Below are positions 6,336 to 8,238 of a DNA stretch of 8,238 bases, in pieces (within the stretch, counting starts at the first letter, position 1; each line of letters opens with the position of its first letter). The stretch is from contig CAZMVD010000160.1 of assembly GCA_964569425.1 (NCBI GenBank), positions 1 to 8,238 on the forward strand, given 5' to 3'. A model generated the notes under the pieces. That model was not told the origin of the DNA. It saw only the letters and a list, made by a program, of their open reading frames with translations, and searched no databases. The stretch is from JACQXM01 sp964569425 (GTDB taxonomy: Bacteria; Planctomycetota; Phycisphaerae; UBA1845). Position numbers and translations under genes: made by a program.

Positions 6336-6366
6336 GGCCAGTGCCTCCCTTCACATGAACTGGCCA
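6335..6366 (-). promoter_or_regulatory. Hairpin presenting the rep ribosome binding site
   Basis: TGGCCAGT (6335-6342) and ACTGGCCA (6359-6366) pair perfectly over eight bases with a 16-base loop. On the minus strand the loop holds the rep Shine-Dalgarno run AGGGAGG, and the last base of the stem is the A of the rep ATG. The structure could set rep translation, or be a Rep-binding site for autoregulation. Confidence 0.6.
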
Positions 6367-6417
6367 TGCGCGTCCCTGCGCGATACGATCACGGACGAGG
6401 ATGGCCAATGTCCTCCT

Positions 6418-6457
6418 GGCCCGATGCAGTCTGCCGCCAAGCTTCGTGCATCGGGCC
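6418..6457. repeat. Perfect 11-bp inverted repeat upstream of rep
   Basis: GGCCCGATGCA (6418-6428) and TGCATCGGGCC (6447-6457) are exact complements with an 18-base loop. CTTTTCTT follows on the plus strand, so it could stop plus-strand transcription. Its place in the only sizeable gene-free stretch beside rep makes it equally a candidate part of the replication origin. Confidence 0.6.
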
Positions 6458-6534
6458 CTTTTCTTGCGCCGGGAACGCTCCGGGCGCTGTTTGTCGCTCA
6501 GACCTCGGGGAGCCCGTCCGCAGGCAGGGCCAGC

Positions 6535-6607
6535 GGCTCACCCTATCGGCCGCCGCCTACTCGCTGCGCTCGAACAGGGCGAGCGACGGCCGACAGGGTC
6601 CCGAGCC
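6535..6607. repeat. Large imperfect cruciform, candidate origin element
   Basis: Nested inverted repeats: GGCTC (6535-6539) with GAGCC (6603-6607); CCCTATCGGCCG (6541-6552) with CGGCCGACAGGG (6587-6598), one mismatch; and inner CGCTCG (6567-6572) with CGAGCG (6580-6585) around AACAGGG. It fills the space directly after the orf104 stop in the 279-bp gap before rep. Rolling-circle origins are commonly hairpins beside or inside rep, so this is a fair double- or single-strand origin candidate. No nick-site consensus could be assigned. Confidence 0.5.
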
Positions 6608-6614
6608 GCAGGCC

Positions 6615-6929
6615 TCAACCCGGCGACTTGCCACTTTGTGGCCCTCCCCCGGGGAAGAGTTCGCCGAGCTTTCCCGCTTCGTCCCACTCCAGCCACTTCA
6701 TGAGCCCCTCGATGATCGTGGGTATGGCCTCCAGTTCGACGGCCATCTTGAACACGCCGGAACTTTTCAGCGGACCGCGCCGCCGCTCCTGGACGATGAC
6801 GGCGCATTCTCCCTCGCCGTTAGGCAGGCCGGGGTCCCATCGTCCGGGGCGCACTTCGAACGAAACCCGATCATTCGCAACCGCCGCCAACGCCATGCCC
6901 GTTACCAAGAAGTGCCGGGTCTTCGCCAT
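6615..6929 (-). CDS. Small protein of unknown function (orf104)
   Basis: A 104-residue protein that I do not recognise. It opens MAKTRHFLVTGMALAAVANDRVSFEVRPG with alternating beta-like patches, has a basic centre (VQERRRG), and then an amphipathic segment (KMAVELEAIPTIIEGLMKWL) before a glycine-rich end. The ATG is preceded by GGGAG (6936-6940) with six bases of spacing, which supports a real gene. Its start overlaps the native integrase tail frame by 59 bases (6871-6929), and rep follows on the same strand. In the circle it would be the gene between int and rep. Small proteins in this place of rolling-circle replicons can be single-strand DNA-binding or copy-control proteins; nothing in the sequence proves either. 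The plus-strand open frame covering the same bases is arginine/proline/serine-rich and unlikely. Confidence 0.6.
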   Translation of the reverse strand: MAKTRHFLVTGMALAAVANDRVSFEVRPGRWDPGLPNGEGECAVIVQERRRGPLKSSGVFKMAVELEAIPTIIEGLMKWLEWDEAGKLGELFPGGGPQSGKSPG

Positions 6930-7134
6930 GTTCGACTCCCTTCTCCAGCAGCGCGCGCACGATGCCCACGACCGACGCGCGCTGCGAATCCGTCAGATTC
7001 CGCCAGCCTTTTGCGATTTCCTGAAGCTGCGAACAGCCCGAGACGTGCAACTCTTGTGAGTCTATTTGTGTGTCAGACCCCGTTGGCGACCCCGAAACCG
7101 GCGTTTTTCGGTAGGTTCGATTCCCCCCGCCTCC
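6871..7134 (-). pseudogene. Native integrase C-terminus, detached by integration
   Basis: The frame enters through the attR core as GGGGNRT, in exactly the phase used at attL, and continues 80 more residues to the stop at 6871-6873. It repeats DTQIDSQ and then reads SQLQEIAKGWRNLTDSQRAS and VVGIVRALLEKG, a helical end of the kind I associate with planctomycete integrases. In the integrated state it has no start of its own from the element; an open frame enters from the right flank but without a ribosome binding site. Joining attL and attR ends by excision would fuse it to residues 1-416 of the integrase, giving 503 residues. It is therefore not a decayed gene but the second half of a gene split by integration. 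Confidence 0.75.
7053..7075 (-). repeat. Candidate arm-type integrase site, right copy
   Basis: Exact copy of 2841-2863 in the same orientation, 38 bp inside attR, with the same tandem GACACACAA and GACTCACAA pair on the minus strand. Flanking bases differ, so the match is confined to the 23 bp. It encodes the second DTQIDSQ, within the detached integrase tail. Confidence 0.6.
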
Positions 7135-7135
7135 A
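7114..7135 (+). repeat. attR: attR core (22 bp)
   Basis: Second copy of the ssrA 3' end, from GGTTCGATT to CCTCCA, with no tmRNA body to its left: the preceding bases CGGTA do not form a T-stem. It marks the right edge of the element; the bases after it are the former flank of ssrA. Confidence 0.9.
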
Positions 7136-7143
7136 ATCCGTAA

Positions 7144-7181
7144 CGCCTTGTTGCGCAATGACTTGCGGACGCGACAAGGCG
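7144..7181 (+). repeat. Hairpin once downstream of ssrA
   Basis: CGCCTTGTTGCG (7144-7155) pairs with CGCGACAAGGCG (7170-7181) over 12 positions with one G-U, loop of 14. It begins nine bases after the attR core, so before integration it stood nine bases after the tmRNA. It is a reasonable stem for an ssrA terminator or 3'-processing signal, although no T-tract follows. Confidence 0.5.
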
Positions 7182-7325
7182 GTTGCGGAAACTCCAGCGG
7201 GAACTCGTCGCCGATTCGCGGGAACACCAACCTGCGAATGCGGGTTTTTCACGCGCCGGAATCGGCTACAATCCCGGGACTCGATTGCGGCCATCATGCC
7301 AAGGCTCCTGTTGGGAGTGGGCGTG

Positions 7326-8238
7326 ATGGCCTGTTTGTCCAAAGAACGCAAAGAGTGTTACCGCATCCACTGGAAGTTCCGCATCCGCCTGGGCCCGCGG
7401 GCCGGGGAGCTGATCGAGGGGAGCATCTTCCTGGGTCGCTGCACCAAGACCGCGGCCAAAGCCAAGCAACGCGAAATCGAAGAGTGGGAAGAAAAGGTCA
7501 GGACCGGGCGCTTCGTGCCCGACCGAAACGCGCAAGAGGTTTACCAGATCTGGCTTCGAGAACGCAGCCTCATTTGCACACCCCAGACGCTGGAACGCAC
7601 CGAACGTGTCATGGCGATGTACCGCAAGTGGCGCGATGGGTCCGGACTACGCAGCGACACCATCGAACAACTCGCCGTACGTGAAGAACTCGTCGCCTGG
7701 CGTGACCATCGACTGGGCGAGGAGGCCGGCCGCAAGACCGTGGCCAACGACCTATCCACACTGTCTGCTTTTTTCCAATGGTGCCAGCTGGAGCGCTATC
7801 TCGTCGAAAACCCGGTGGCGCGCATCAGTCGACCGCGGTTCGTCGCCAAGAAGGAAGGCACTCCCCTCACCCGGCCACAGGCGGGACGGTGGCTGCGATC
7901 AATCAAGGTGCGCACAAGGCGCGGCGGAGCGGGTCCCCGGACTGCGGATGAAGTCCGCCGCAAACGGCACATCATCGTGTTTCTACTCAATACCGGCCTT
8001 CGCAATGGCGAGTTGTGCGCCCTGGACATCGAGGATCTGCGCGTCGACGCCCACGAAAGTCTGTTGCACGTGATCGGGAAGGGACTGAAACAACGATGGG
8101 TTCCGCTCAATCGGGCCGCACTCGCTGCGGTGCGGCTGCATCTGCGGACCCGCCAACACCCGCGGCGCGGTCCGCTCTTTGTTGACCAGAAGGGGCAGCG
8201 GTACAACGTACGCCAGTTGTCCTCAGAGATCGTTCAAA
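7326..8238 (+). CDS. Second tyrosine recombinase, 3' end outside window
   Basis: A partial integrase, open to the last base of the window (304 residues seen). The N-terminal part (MACLSKERKECYRIHWKFRI, then a helical charged region) is followed by a SAM-like core-binding domain (about residues 65-165, with LSTLSAFFQWCQ). The catalytic domain begins with R226 in TGLRNGEL and K252 in VIGKGLKQRW. The HxxR, second His and Tyr boxes would lie beyond the end. I chose ATG 7326 because GGGAG (7313-7317) stands eight bases upstream; ATG 7296 in the same frame adds ten hydrophobic residues without a binding site. It is unlike the element integrase in sequence and orientation, lies outside attR, and probably belongs to another mobile element or an older insertion next to ssrA. 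Confidence 0.85.
   Translation, partial: MACLSKERKECYRIHWKFRIRLGPRAGELIEGSIFLGRCTKTAAKAKQREIEEWEEKVRTGRFVPDRNAQEVYQIWLRERSLICTPQTLERTERVMAMYRKWRDGSGLRSDTIEQLAVREELVAWRDHRLGEEAGRKTVANDLSTLSAFFQWCQLERYLVENPVARISRPRFVAKKEGTPLTRPQAGRWLRSIKVRTRRGGAGPRTADEVRRKRHIIVFLLNTGLRNGELCALDIEDLRVDAHESLLHVIGKGLKQRWVPLNRAALAAVRLHLRTRQHPRRGPLFVDQKGQRYNVRQLSSEIVQ

Larger units (their letters stand above)
2680..7135. mobile_element. Integrated 4.4-kb rolling-circle element in ssrA
   Basis: The element is bounded by perfect 22-bp direct repeats at 2680-2701 and 7114-7135, and is 4,434 bp long counting one core. Gene content: RHH regulator, excisionase, tyrosine integrase, two-TM protein, HUH replication initiator and orf104. 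Integration into the T-arm and acceptor end of ssrA is a classic target of tyrosine recombinases, and the left copy keeps the tmRNA whole. No mobilisation relaxase, coupling protein, capsid or terminase gene is visible. It therefore looks like an integrative rolling-circle plasmid or a satellite that borrows transfer functions. The layout is close-packed, with overlapping starts and stops, and all genes except the two-TM protein are on the minus strand. Confidence 0.88.

Noticed and set aside
5956..6408. Minus-strand frame from TTG 6408 overlapping rep
   Set aside because: It is out of frame with rep, which has the HUH motifs; AGGAGG is only three bases from the TTG, and the translation is arginine/glycine-rich without motifs.
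6265..7059. 264-codon plus-strand open frame over the rep start, origin region and orf104
   Set aside because: Proline/serine/arginine-rich translation typical of the reverse strand of GC-rich DNA; no binding site, and it covers the hairpin region and supported minus-strand genes.
2680..7135. Inovirus or microvirus prophage
   Set aside because: The HUH Rep would fit, but there is no Zot-like ATPase, major capsid or coat-like small protein among the frames.
7148..8073. Plus-strand frames 7148-7684 and 7606-8073, and minus frames here
   Set aside because: They are out of frame with the second recombinase, which alone shows TGLRNGEL and the conserved lysine.
1..8238. CRISPR array or further tRNA genes
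   Set aside because: No regularly spaced short repeats with variable spacers; the only tRNA-like ends are the two att cores, and only the left one has a full RNA gene.

Overview
The window looks like a chromosomal segment of a GC-rich bacterium, most likely a Planctomycetota member. I infer this from a secreted protein built of tandem Cys-rich 'ACC...DGSC...GTTC' repeats and from the style of the integrase C-terminus. I cannot place it below phylum. A 10-base run of N marks an assembly gap, so this is a draft genome.

Left part (1-2350): a secreted Cys-rich repeat protein (382-1809), a small decayed piece of a related protein (1956-2108), and a probable promoter for tmRNA. Host RNA gene (2351-2701): a complete tmRNA gene (ssrA), with a tag reading frame ending AMAA and the G-U wobble at the third acceptor pair that marks alanine charging.

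Centre (2702-7135): a compact 4,434-bp integrated element in the 3' end of ssrA. It is bounded by a perfect 22-bp direct repeat (attL 2680-2701, attR 7114-7135) that restores the T-arm and acceptor end of tmRNA. It carries a ribbon-helix-helix regulator, an AlpA/Xis-like excisionase, a tyrosine integrase, a two-TM protein of unknown function, an HUH rolling-circle replication initiator, and a 104-aa protein of unknown function. No relaxase, conjugation, capsid or packaging gene is seen.

Main point: the attachment core lies inside the integrase reading frame. In the integrated state the integrase runs through the core into antisense ssrA and gets a foreign 76-aa tail. Joining the element ends keeps the frame and gives a 503-aa integrase whose own 87-aa tail now sits at the far right end of the element (6871-7134). 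The circle would also join RHH-xis-int to orf104-rep, all on the minus strand and closely packed. I infer that replication genes are cut off from the operon promoter while integrated and reconnected by excision, a logic like that known for Tn916 but in a minimal rolling-circle element. Two 23-bp direct repeats flanking the core inside the integrase coding sequence are candidate arm-type integrase sites.

Right part (7136-8238): a hairpin that would have followed ssrA before insertion, then a second, unrelated tyrosine recombinase that runs off the window. This suggests that the ssrA downstream region is a repeated integration site.
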